Assembly (NCBI RefSeq): GCF_015207425.1
Contig: NZ_JADEWZ010000007.1
Coordinates: forward strand, 1 to 64,000
Length of the DNA stretch: 64,000 nucleotides
From: Lusitaniella coriacea LEGE 07157
GTDB lineage: Bacteria; Cyanobacteriota; Cyanobacteriia; Cyanobacteriales; Spirulinaceae
Direction of reading: 5' to 3'
How positions within the stretch are numbered: position 1 is the first letter of the stretch; every line of letters begins with the position of its first letter. Made by a program: the position numbers and the translations under genes. Below the pieces are notes generated by a model that was given only the letters and a program-made list of their open reading frames with translations, searched no databases and was not told the DNA's origin. Positions 27,077 through 34,705 of this stretch are shown here, in pieces.

Positions 27077-27113
27077 AGTAATCTCTGCGCGATCGCGCAA
27101 TCTCCTCCCTCAG

Positions 27114-27231
27114 TAAGCTTCTATGCATTTAAATTGTGACTGAGGCTGACACGGAGACGCGGTGACGGGGTGAGGGATTGATGGCTTTGATACAGAGCAT
27201 CCTATACCCAATTTAGATATGTTTTAGCTTA
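27114..27231. mobile_element. MITE-like element, copy B (118 bp)
   Basis: The left end TAAGCTTCTATGCATTTAAA and the reverse-complemented right end TAAGCTAAAACATATCTAAA are the same inverted ends as at 16450-16638, with this copy in the opposite orientation. The core is shorter and lacks the 24-bp CACTTCGACACG repeat. It is placed between the convergent DUF29 and prfC genes, 20 bases from the prfC stop. Confidence 0.65.
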
Positions 27232-27251
27232 GTACCTAAAAACCGCGATCG

Positions 27252-28874
27252 CTACTCTGGCTGAATTCCCGAACCCACTGGTGCAATTGAATTAAGCTTT
27301 AAGCCCGGATGATCTCCTTTAACTTGTTGCAAATTCCATTCATTCTTAAACAGCAATACGGGACGACCCCAGGCATCTTTAACCGTTAGAGTATTGAACA
27401 ACCGTCCGGCTTTTTCCAGCGCCTTCCAGCCCCCAGCAACCCAACGCGCAAGACTGTAGGGTAGCATTTCCAAAAGGGTTTCCACGCCGTATTCATTTTG
27501 CATCCGAAACTGAACCACCTCGAACTGCAATTGTCCCACCGCAGCGAGGAGGGGATCTCGCTTAAAATCGTCTGTTGAATACATAATTTGTACTGCCCCT
27601 TCTTCCTGCAATTCGCTGATGGCTTTGTTGAATTGCTTGAATTTGGAAGGATTGGGATTTTTGATGAAGGCAAACAATTCAGGGGAAAAACAGGGAATGC
27701 CTTCGTATTCGAGCTTTTTACCGTTATAAATCGTATCGCCAATGGCAAACACGCCGGGATTATTCAATCCAATCACATCGCCGGGATAAGCAACTTCTAG
27801 GGAACCGCGATCTTGGGCAAAAAGTTTTTGGGGACGGGAGAGGCGCACGGTTTTCCCGGTTCTTGCGTGACTGACGGTCATATCCTTTTCAAACTTACCC
27901 GTGCAGACGCGAATGAATGCCACGCGATCGCGGTGTTTGGGATCCATGTTCGCCTGAAGCTTAAACACAAACCCCGTAAAATCTGGATAGGTGGGGTCGA
28001 TCTCCCCTTCCGATGAATTTCTCGCTTCCGGTTTTTGAGCGTAATCGAGAAACGCCTTGAGAAATAACTCTACGCCAAAATTGGTCATGGCGCTGCCAAA
28101 AAAGACCGGAGTCATTTTTCCTTCGCGAACCAACTCCAAATCCAGATCCGGCGCAACTTCATCAAGAATTTCTAGTTCTTCCTTAAGCTGGTAATACAGC
28201 TCTTCTTCGAGCAAATCTTCAATTTTGGGGTCGCCCAGCGCGATCGCGGTATCCTTCGCCTCCTGGCTGCCGTGAGCGCGACGTTCAAAGAGGTGAATCT
28301 GCTGTAAGCGACGGTCAAAAACGCCTTTGAACCGATCCCCCATACCGATGGGCCAATTCACCGCGTAGGTTTGCAGTCCTAATTCCTGTTCGATTTCGTC
28401 CAGTAATTCTAAGGGTTCTCGACCCGGACGGTCGAGTTTATTGACAAAGGTAAAAATGGGCAACTCCCGCAGCTTGCACACCTCAAAGAGTTTGCGGGTT
28501 TGGGGTTCCAATCCTTTTGCCGCATCGATGAGCATCACTGCATTATCCGCAGCCGCTAAGGTGCGATAAGTATCTTCACTAAAATCTTGGTGTCCGGGAG
28601 TATCGAGTAAGTTGATTTGATAGCCGTTGTAGGCAAATTGCAATACCGTTGAGGTGATTGAAATACCGCGCTGTTGCTCCATTTCCATCCAGTCAGAGGT
28701 GGCTTTGCGCTGCGCCCGTCTTGCCTTAACCGAACCGGCTTCGTGAATTGCCCCTCCGTACAGCAATAACTTTTCTGTGAGGGTGGTTTTTCCCGCGTCC
28801 GGGTGAGAGATGATCGCGAAGTTGCGACGGGTATTGACAGCGTTTTCGAGTTCTGTCTGAATTTCTGTGGGCAT
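27252..28874 (-). CDS. prfC: Peptide chain release factor 3 (RF3)
   Basis: The 540-residue protein is a translational GTPase of the RF3 type. The G1 box [15 protein letters not shown] lies at about 22-36, the RGISITST switch I at about 69-76, the DTPGHQDF G3 at about 95-102, and NKLD G4 at about 149-152. The C-terminal region ending [18 protein letters not shown] is RF3-specific and distinguishes it from EF-G and LepA. It recycles RF1/RF2 from the ribosome after peptide release. Size is normal for RF3. It appears to be monocistronic. Confidence 0.95.
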   Translation of the reverse strand: MPTEIQTELENAVNTRRNFAIISHPDAGKTTLTEKLLLYGGAIHEAGSVKARRAQRKATSDWMEMEQQRGISITSTVLQFAYNGYQINLLDTPGHQDFSEDTYRTLAAADNAVMLIDAAKGLEPQTRKLFEVCKLRELPIFTFVNKLDRPGREPLELLDEIEQELGLQTYAVNWPIGMGDRFKGVFDRRLQQIHLFERRAHGSQEAKDTAIALGDPKIEDLLEEELYYQLKEELEILDEVAPDLDLELVREGKMTPVFFGSAMTNFGVELFLKAFLDYAQKPEARNSSEGEIDPTYPDFTGFVFKLQANMDPKHRDRVAFIRVCTGKFEKDMTVSHARTGKTVRLSRPQKLFAQDRGSLEVAYPGDVIGLNNPGVFAIGDTIYNGKKLEYEGIPCFSPELFAFIKNPNPSKFKQFNKAISELQEEGAVQIMYSTDDFKRDPLLAAVGQLQFEVVQFRMQNEYGVETLLEMLPYSLARWVAGGWKALEKAGRLFNTLTVKDAWGRPVLLFKNEWNLQQVKGDHPGLKLNSIAPVGSGIQPE

Positions 28875-29070
28875 TCGATGAGGGATTAATACTTTAAGGA
28901 TACTCCTGCCAAATTATATCTTTCCTACGCCAAGGACGGGGGACGGGGAGAAAGGGTGACACGGAGACGCGGTGACACGGTGAATTTTTATGATGGGCAA
29001 TTTGAAGGATTTGATATCACTCACGTCTGATGTATATTACCCAAAAGCTTTGGAAGCCCTCACCCCCAGC

Positions 29071-29094
29071 CCCTCTCCCAAATCTGGGAGAGGG
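29071..29094. repeat. Perfect 9-bp GC-rich palindrome
   Basis: CCCTCTCCC (29071-29079) and GGGAGAGGG (29086-29094) form a strong hairpin with a 6-nt AAATCT loop, preceded by CCCTCACCCCCAGCC. This motif recurs between genes in many unrelated bacteria. It sits between the prfC promoter side and the 3' end of the GNAT gene at 29139, where it could also work as a terminator for that gene. Confidence 0.6.
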
Positions 29095-29138
29095 AAGATA
29101 GATACAGTAAAATGTGGATTCGGTGCCTCTAATTCGCA

Positions 29139-29672
29139 TTAGGCGTGACTCTGAATTCTGAAAAAAACGTGCCTTTGGAGAGGATGACCCGATGGCAGAG
29201 AAGGATGGTTGAAATCGTCAGCTTGATTATGGGTCATGCCCAATCTTTTCATGACCGCAATCGAGCGTAAATTTATCTGTGCGGTAAAAGAAACAATCTC
29301 ATTCAAACCGATTGTCTCAAATCCATAGCGAATCGCTTCCTTTGCCCCTTCTGTGGCATAACCTTTCCCCCAAAACTCTTTCGCCAGTCGCCATCCCACC
29401 TCAACCGTAGGCGTAAAATGGGCTTCAAATGCTGGCACTTTTAAGCCGATAAAACCGATGAAAGCGCCCGTGGAACGCTCCTCAACTGCCCAAAAACAAA
29501 AGTTATGGGTTTGACGATGGCTCTCAATCCGTTCGATTAATTCATCGGATTCTTGCCGGGATAGGGTTGCGGGAAAGTATTTCATGACTTCGGGATCTGC
29601 ATTCAACCGCGCAAACGGTTCGCGATCGGAGGGTTGCCAACCTCTTAAAATGAGACGTGGGGTTTGCAGCAT
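29139..29672 (-). CDS. GNAT N-acetyltransferase (RimJ/RimL type)
   Basis: The 177-residue protein (ATG 29672, with GAGGAGA about 9 bases upstream; an upstream TTG adds 6 codons) begins MLQTPRLILRGWQPSDREPF, the typical opening of the RimJ/RimL class. The acetyl-CoA loop is in VEVGWRLAKEFWGKGYATEG at about residues 98-117. Members acetylate N-terminal amines of ribosomal proteins or small molecules; the substrate is not predictable. It lies 27 bases after the second GNAT gene (29700-30152) on the same strand. Confidence 0.88.
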   Translation of the reverse strand: MLQTPRLILRGWQPSDREPFARLNADPEVMKYFPATLSRQESDELIERIESHRQTHNFCFWAVEERSTGAFIGFIGLKVPAFEAHFTPTVEVGWRLAKEFWGKGYATEGAKEAIRYGFETIGLNEIVSFTAQINLRSIAVMKRLGMTHNQADDFNHPSLPSGHPLQRHVFFRIQSHA

Positions 29673-29699
29673 CGGAATATCTCTCCTCAAGGCAAGTGG

Positions 29700-30152
29700 T
29701 TAATTCCGTTTTTTTATAAATTTCATCTCCCCTTTGAAATCTCCCTCAGACACAACGCCAACGGGAGTCCAACCGAGGTGCAGATAAAATCCGTAAGCTC
29801 TGAAATTGGGATCGTTGCCCGTCACCAGCCAAATTTCTTCAATATCCTGGGACCAAAACCATTCTTCGGTAGCTTGCATTAAAGCACGCCCCGCTCCTCG
29901 ACCTTCAAAAGTGGGAAGCATGAAGAGGCCAAGAATCGTTTGTTCTGTGGCATTGGCAATTGAAAAACCAATTGATTGACTATCGATCTCCGCAATCCAA
30001 GCGCAACAATCGGTTTGGAGCATTTGGGTAACGGATTCTGGAGTAATGCCCAGTTCGGCAATTTCTTCGCGAGATTGATGGTTTTCAACAACGCTGGTTC
30101 TAATGTCGAATAGTGTTTCGATATCTTCTGTTTGAGCAATTCGGATATTCAT
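29700..30152 (-). CDS. GNAT N-acetyltransferase
   Basis: The 150-residue protein (ATG 30152 gives MNIRIAQTEDIETLFDIR, a standard GNAT opening; the open frame extends 27 codons upstream without resemblance) has a conserved acetyl-CoA binding motif FMLPTFEGRGAGRALMQ and a C-terminal GFYLHLGWTPVG strand. It is only distantly similar to the downstream GNAT protein, so the pair is not a recent duplication. The two genes are spaced 27 bases apart and probably share a transcript. Substrate unknown. Confidence 0.88.
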   Translation of the reverse strand: MNIRIAQTEDIETLFDIRTSVVENHQSREEIAELGITPESVTQMLQTDCCAWIAEIDSQSIGFSIANATEQTILGLFMLPTFEGRGAGRALMQATEEWFWSQDIEEIWLVTGNDPNFRAYGFYLHLGWTPVGVVSEGDFKGEMKFIKKRN

Positions 30153-30282
30153 TGACCTGTGTAGCACAAAAATATTTAGATAAGGACAAGACTTACAACC
30201 CTTTTGTTGGGTTTCGCTCTCGCTCAACACCAACCTACAGAAAAATAACGATTGAACAGTTGTTGCTCGCCGATCTATTTTT

Positions 30283-30426
30283 TTATTTTTTTGCCGTATA
30301 TTTAACTTTCAAGGCGCTCAAGCGTTCGATAATAGCATCATAATCGCGATCGCGATAAAGCGGGTAGGCGCTGCCTGCCTTATCATACTTGAATCTCTTT
30401 TTTGAGTCGGTAACGGCAGAGCAGGC
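30283..30426 (-). pseudogene. 3' remnant of an unidentified gene
   Basis: A 47-codon minus-strand frame opens after a TGA, has no ATG, GTG or TTG start, and ends at TAA 30283-30285. Its sequence (for example KYDKAGSAYPLYRDRDYDAI followed by IERLSALKVKYTAKK) is well behaved and looks protein-like, including a HIP1 octamer in frame. I read it as the tail of a gene lost between the GNAT and NACHT genes. The family is not recognised. Confidence 0.4.
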
Positions 30427-30491
30427 TCACCTCACCCCATTTAGCTTTATTCCCGTCTAAATTGGGTAAATAACCTCGTCTAACTTGAGGA

Positions 30492-33047
30492 ATGTCCGAC
30501 CCCCAACCCAAGCTGCTCAAATTTCTCATTCCATTTCTTGCAACGCTCTTTAGTGGTGCGTTTATTGCCTACGCTGTTAACCAATTACCGAGCTTTCCCA
30601 AAGATTTACCCCTCTGGATGCTTTGGGCGATTGTCCTCGTTGTTGCGGGAATCGCTACAGTTTTTGGGTATTTGTCTGCCAAACTCCAAACCGACGATAC
30701 AGCCGCCGAGTCTGAGATCCGAGAAACGCTCCTCAAGGGGACAACCGAACGGGTTGAATTGCGCCTGAAAGATTCGCTGTACCAAGCGGTTAAAATTCCG
30801 GTGCGGGGTGAAGAAACGCCAGAACAGGTCAAACAACCCCAACATTGGACAAATCGAGTTCTCGAAGTTTTTCCCACAGGGGTTCAAACCCTGCTCAAAC
30901 CCAGTCAAACGACCTTGGCAGTTTTTAACCGAGTGGATATTGGCTGCAAGCTTTTGATTTTGGGAGATCCGGGAAGTGGCAAAACCACCGAGTTGCTGTT
31001 TTTGGCGCGGGATTTGTGCCAAGTTGCAACGGGCAGCGACGACGCACCCATCCCGATTATTTTTGAGCTTTCTGCTTGGCGACCTCGGCAAACCCTATCC
31101 GAGTGGCTGATTGAGGAACTCAACGCCCAATACGGACTCGATCCGCAATTGGCAGATAAGTGGTTGAGGTTGAATCGGATTTTGGTGTTGTTGGATGGGT
31201 TGGACGAATTGAAAGCATGGGCAGAACCGTGCATTGCGGCGATTAATGAGTTCCAGGAAGATCGCAGTTACCAACAGTCTCGGTTAGTGGTGTGTTCGCG
31301 CATTGCTGACTACGAAGCCTGTCAAAGCAAACTCGACCTCAAGGGGGCAATTTGTCTGCGTCCCTTGGACAACGCGCAAATTAAGGACTACCTCGCCCAA
31401 CGCCGCAGCCAGCATCTCTGGCAACAGATTGAAGCAGACCGCGATGGTTTTCTTGTCCTGACACGTAAACCCTTGCTGCTCAACCTGATTCCGGAAGCTT
31501 ACCCCGAAAAACTGGTGACAGAACGACGGCGATGTCGGACGGAGGAAGAACGGGAAGAGTACTATCAAGACTGTTTGGGAAAGTTGTTTGATGACTACAT
31601 CGCTGTCAAGCTGGAGCAGCCCCACGACAACAAAGGATACAGCCCGGAAAAGAGCCAACGCTACCTCCAGTGGCTGGCGAAAACCCTGCGGCGACACAAC
31701 CAAACCGAATTCCTGATTGAGAGGATGCAACCAAGTTGGTTGGAAACGCGGGGTCAGTGGCGCGGGTATCGGCTAATTGGAGGGCTAATTGTCGGGCTAA
31801 TTGGAGGGCTAATTTTCGGGCTAATTGTCGGGCTAATTTTCGGGCTAATTGTCGGGCTAATTGGAGGGCTAATTGTCGGGCTAATTGGAGGGCTAATTTT
31901 CGGGCTAATTGTCGGGCTAATTTTCGAGTCTGAAAGCATTCAACTGACGGAAGCATTGGATTTGTCCTGGGCGAGTTTCAAGCGAGCAATTCCTCAAGGG
32001 CTAATTTTCGGGCTAATTTTCGGGCTAATTGTCGGGCTAATTGTCGGGCTAATTTTCGGGCTAATTGTCGGGCTAATTGGAGGGCTAATTGTCGGGCTAA
32101 TTGTCGGGCTAATTGTCGGGCTAATTGGAGGGCTGAGAGCCGAGATTAAGATCCGGACGGAACCGAATCAGGGGATTTGGGAGTCTCGCAACAAGGCGAT
32201 TCTCCTTGGGTTTCTCTGTGCGCTCTTGATGCCCCTGGCGTTTGTGCTTCCCGAGCTGATTTTAGGGCGCGAGGTGAATATTCTTACATCGCTCGCCGTG
32301 GGAGGAGGTTTAGGAGCCTGGATAGGCGCTACGCTCGGTGGCGGCGATGCCTGCATTCAACATTTCGTGCTGCGCCTCGTCCTGCATCGCTCTGGGGTCA
32401 TCCCCTGGAATGTCGCCCATTTCCTCCGCTACGCCAACGATCGAGGTATTATTAAGCAAACTGGCGGCAGTTTCCGCTTTTATCACGACCTGCTGCGGGA
32501 ATACTTGGCGGCAAAAGCAGGGGGATCTGCGCAGGTTTATCGACCCCCCAAACGCTCGACGTTTTGGCCGTACGTGCTGATGGTTTTTCTCTCCTTCCTC
32601 GCAATCTGTGCGAGTAGTGGCATAACAGCGGTTTCTCCCAACTCAAGTGACGCGATGTCTCCCCATCTGCAAGCGGGGGACTCGGTTTTTATCGATCGCG
32701 TCACCTATCCTCGCCTGCGTTCCATCAAGCGGGGCGATTTTGTCACTTTTGAGACTCCTGAGCAAAATATGTTACGCCGCGTTGTCGCTCTCCCTGGGGA
32801 AACCATCGTCATCAAAAACGGCACAATCTACCTCAACGATCGCGCCCTAGAAATCGACGGACTGGAACTGCCCCCAACCTACCAACACCCTCGCCTGCAA
32901 TTACCTGGGGATGCCTACTTTGTCCTGGGTAGCAATCCCGACTCTGCCGATCTCGACTCCTTCAGTGCGGTGGTTTCTCGCAGTGCAATCCGGGGTCAAG
33001 TTGCGTTTCGTCTCTTCCCCTTGAACCGCTTCGGGACGATGGATTAG
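30492..33047 (+). CDS. NACHT ATPase with GLI membrane repeats and a dead signal-peptidase-like C-terminus
   Basis: An 851-residue protein in four parts. Residues 1-70 have two membrane helices. A NACHT domain follows, with Walker A GDPGSGKTT (Lys164) and Walker B LVLLDGLDEL near 234, typical of STAND switches. Residues about 427-547 hold two tracts of 13 and 11 four-residue units (LI-V/G/F-G), strongly hydrophobic. From about 700 the chain resembles type I signal peptidase (AGDSVFIDRVTY, RRVVALPGET, YFVLGSN, RLFPLNRFG). The catalytic Ser position is Ala721 (SDAMSPHL), the Lys position Arg762, and GDNR has become GSNP. So a sensor or effector with a pseudo-protease module is inferred. No neighbour suggests its partner. 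Confidence 0.88.
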   Translation: MSDPQPKLLKFLIPFLATLFSGAFIAYAVNQLPSFPKDLPLWMLWAIVLVVAGIATVFGYLSAKLQTDDTAAESEIRETLLKGTTERVELRLKDSLYQAVKIPVRGEETPEQVKQPQHWTNRVLEVFPTGVQTLLKPSQTTLAVFNRVDIGCKLLILGDPGSGKTTELLFLARDLCQVATGSDDAPIPIIFELSAWRPRQTLSEWLIEELNAQYGLDPQLADKWLRLNRILVLLDGLDELKAWAEPCIAAINEFQEDRSYQQSRLVVCSRIADYEACQSKLDLKGAICLRPLDNAQIKDYLAQRRSQHLWQQIEADRDGFLVLTRKPLLLNLIPEAYPEKLVTERRRCRTEEEREEYYQDCLGKLFDDYIAVKLEQPHDNKGYSPEKSQRYLQWLAKTLRRHNQTEFLIERMQPSWLETRGQWRGYRLIGGLIVGLIGGLIFGLIVGLIFGLIVGLIGGLIVGLIGGLIFGLIVGLIFESESIQLTEALDLSWASFKRAIPQGLIFGLIFGLIVGLIVGLIFGLIVGLIGGLIVGLIVGLIVGLIGGLRAEIKIRTEPNQGIWESRNKAILLGFLCALLMPLAFVLPELILGREVNILTSLAVGGGLGAWIGATLGGGDACIQHFVLRLVLHRSGVIPWNVAHFLRYANDRGIIKQTGGSFRFYHDLLREYLAAKAGGSAQVYRPPKRSTFWPYVLMVFLSFLAICASSGITAVSPNSSDAMSPHLQAGDSVFIDRVTYPRLRSIKRGDFVTFETPEQNMLRRVVALPGETIVIKNGTIYLNDRALEIDGLELPPTYQHPRLQLPGDAYFVLGSNPDSADLDSFSAVVSRSAIRGQVAFRLFPLNRFGTMD
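31771..31926 (+). repeat. Tandem 12-bp repeat tract 1 (13 units)
   Basis: Thirteen in-frame copies of a 12-bp unit, GGCTAATT followed by GTCG, GGAG or TTCG, encode LIVG, LIGG or LIFG. Every unit keeps the same first eight bases, so nucleotide identity is much stronger than protein function would need. This points to slippage or recombination as the source of the tract. Confidence 0.95.
31999..32130 (+). repeat. Tandem 12-bp repeat tract 2 (11 units)
   Basis: Eleven copies of the same 12-bp unit as tract 1 are separated from it by a non-repetitive insert of 72 bp (31927-31998; FESESIQLTEALDLSWASFK and on). Unit types occur in a different order than in tract 1. Copy number changes here would alter the protein by four residues each without a frameshift. 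Confidence 0.95.
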
Positions 33048-33268
33048 GGCAAGTGCTTGCTGCTGTCTCTAGCGTTCCCCTTTGCGCAACTTTAATCAAT
33101 CTTTATAGGTTCTTGGTTCATTAGTCATTCCAATGAGGATAGCGCAAGGAATTCGCATTCTCAACGAACTCCCTCTATGATGGTTACTAATTGTGCTGAA
33201 TCGAAAGATTGAGCGTCCTACGCTGCCACAGAAAATGTGCTAGCGCGATCGCCCTGCAAGAATAACCT

Positions 33269-34702
33269 ATGCAAGATCGAGAAGAATTAACACAGCCTCA
33301 AACCGAAACCTCTCCGTCCAATAACAGTTCTCCCAAAAAGCGCTTTAACTTCTTGCAGTTGTGGAACATGAATGTCGGTTTCCTGGGCATTCAGTTTGGT
33401 TGGGGGTTGCAGATGGCAAACATGAGCGCCATTTTTGAATACCTCGGTGCGGATGCACACCAAATTCCGATTCTGTGGATTGCCGCACCGCTTACGGGGT
33501 TAATCGTGCAACCGATTATCGGCAACCTGAGCGATTATACCTGGGGACCCTTGGGCAGGAGACGACCCTACTTTTTGGTTGGTGCGATTTTTTCCTCCAT
33601 TGCCCTCGTCCTGATGCCCACAGTTGGGGCATTGTGGATGGCAGTAGCATTGCTGTGGATTTTGGATACCTGCGCCAACATCAGCATGACTCCCTTTCGC
33701 GCGTTTGTCGGGGATTTGCTGCCCAAGAATCAGCGCACTTGGGGGTTTGCTCTCCAAAGCTTGATGGTAGGGATTGGTTCGGTGTCCGCATCGGCGTTAC
33801 CCTGGATTCTCAACCATGTCTTTTCCGTCGAACCCCTGCAAACCGCATCTCACCAAATCCCCCTCACGGTTGAACTTTCGTTTTATATCGGTGCGGCGGT
33901 CTTTTTAGGAACTGTGGTCTGGACGGTGATCACTACGCAAGAAAACCCCCCCAAGAACTTGGAAGTTTTTGAGAAAATGCAAGAACGTCGAGGCGGTTTG
34001 AGCAATAGCCTGCGGGAGACTTGGATTGCGATTCGGCAAATGCCGCCAACAATGCAACAACTTGCCTGGGTTCAATTTTTTACCTGGTTGGGGGTGTTTT
34101 GTTTCTTCCTTTATTTTCCCCCGGCTGTGGCGTGGAATATTTTTGGCGCAACCGATCAACATTCGGAATTGTATAGCTTGGGTATTGAATGGGCGGGGAT
34201 TTGCTTTGCGGTGTATAACGGCGTGTGCGTGGGATTTTCGTTTTTGCTACCCCATTTGGTACGCTGGACAAACCGCAAAATCGTCCACAGCGTTTGTTTG
34301 CTCTGTGGTGGAGTTGGGTTAATTTCTTTGATTGCCATCCACAACCAATATTTATTGCTCGCTGCAATGGTTGGGGTTGGGATTGCTTGGTCGAGTATTC
34401 TTGCAATGCCTTATGCCATGCTGATTGGTGCGATTCCTCCCCAACGAATGGGAATTTATATGGGTATTTTCAACTTTTTCATCGTCTTGCCAGAAATCCT
34501 GGCTTCTTTAGGATTTGGTTGGGTGATGAAGCATTTGCTCGATAATAATCGATTAGAGGCGGTGGTCTTAGGAGGGGCGTGTTTCGCGATCGCGGCAATT
34601 TTAACCCTCTTTGTCACTACGCCAACTGCAAGAGAAGCAACAGACCGCGAAACAGAACAGGAAAAGGCGGTTGAGGCAGAAACTCCCGCGCAGGTTATTT
34701 AA
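33269..34702 (+). CDS. MFS transporter of the sugar (SLC45/sucrose-like) type
   Basis: The 477-residue protein has 12 predicted helices. The N-terminal FLGIQFGWGLQMANMSAIFEYLGA and the loop GNLSDYTWGPLGRRRPYF (a D-x-x-x-x-x-x-GRRRP signature between helices 2 and 3) resemble eukaryotic and bacterial SLC45-like and sucrose/maltose carriers. It is therefore likely an H+-coupled sugar transporter of the plasma membrane. The next gene starts 3 bases after its stop, so it is probably co-transcribed with the nucleotide-transporter/HEAT/CRP fusion, which may regulate or assist it; this link is inference. Confidence 0.85.
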   Translation: MQDREELTQPQTETSPSNNSSPKKRFNFLQLWNMNVGFLGIQFGWGLQMANMSAIFEYLGADAHQIPILWIAAPLTGLIVQPIIGNLSDYTWGPLGRRRPYFLVGAIFSSIALVLMPTVGALWMAVALLWILDTCANISMTPFRAFVGDLLPKNQRTWGFALQSLMVGIGSVSASALPWILNHVFSVEPLQTASHQIPLTVELSFYIGAAVFLGTVVWTVITTQENPPKNLEVFEKMQERRGGLSNSLRETWIAIRQMPPTMQQLAWVQFFTWLGVFCFFLYFPPAVAWNIFGATDQHSELYSLGIEWAGICFAVYNGVCVGFSFLLPHLVRWTNRKIVHSVCLLCGGVGLISLIAIHNQYLLLAAMVGVGIAWSSILAMPYAMLIGAIPPQRMGIYMGIFNFFIVLPEILASLGFGWVMKHLLDNNRLEAVVLGGACFAIAAILTLFVTTPTAREATDRETEQEKAVEAETPAQVI

Positions 34703-34705
34703 GTC

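Noticed and set aside
31736-31956. ORFs on both strands over the GLI repeats (ISPTISPK, NWRANCRAN types)
   Set aside because: These are by-products of the 12-bp tandem repeats, which leave all frames open.
31771-32130. Regular repeats that could suggest a CRISPR array
   Set aside because: Units are 12 bp, contiguous, in frame and lack unique spacers; they encode a hydrophobic protein repeat.
32640-33047. Active signal peptidase I
   Set aside because: The fold markers fit, but the nucleophile Ser, general-base Lys and GDNR motif are all replaced, so cleavage activity is not expected.
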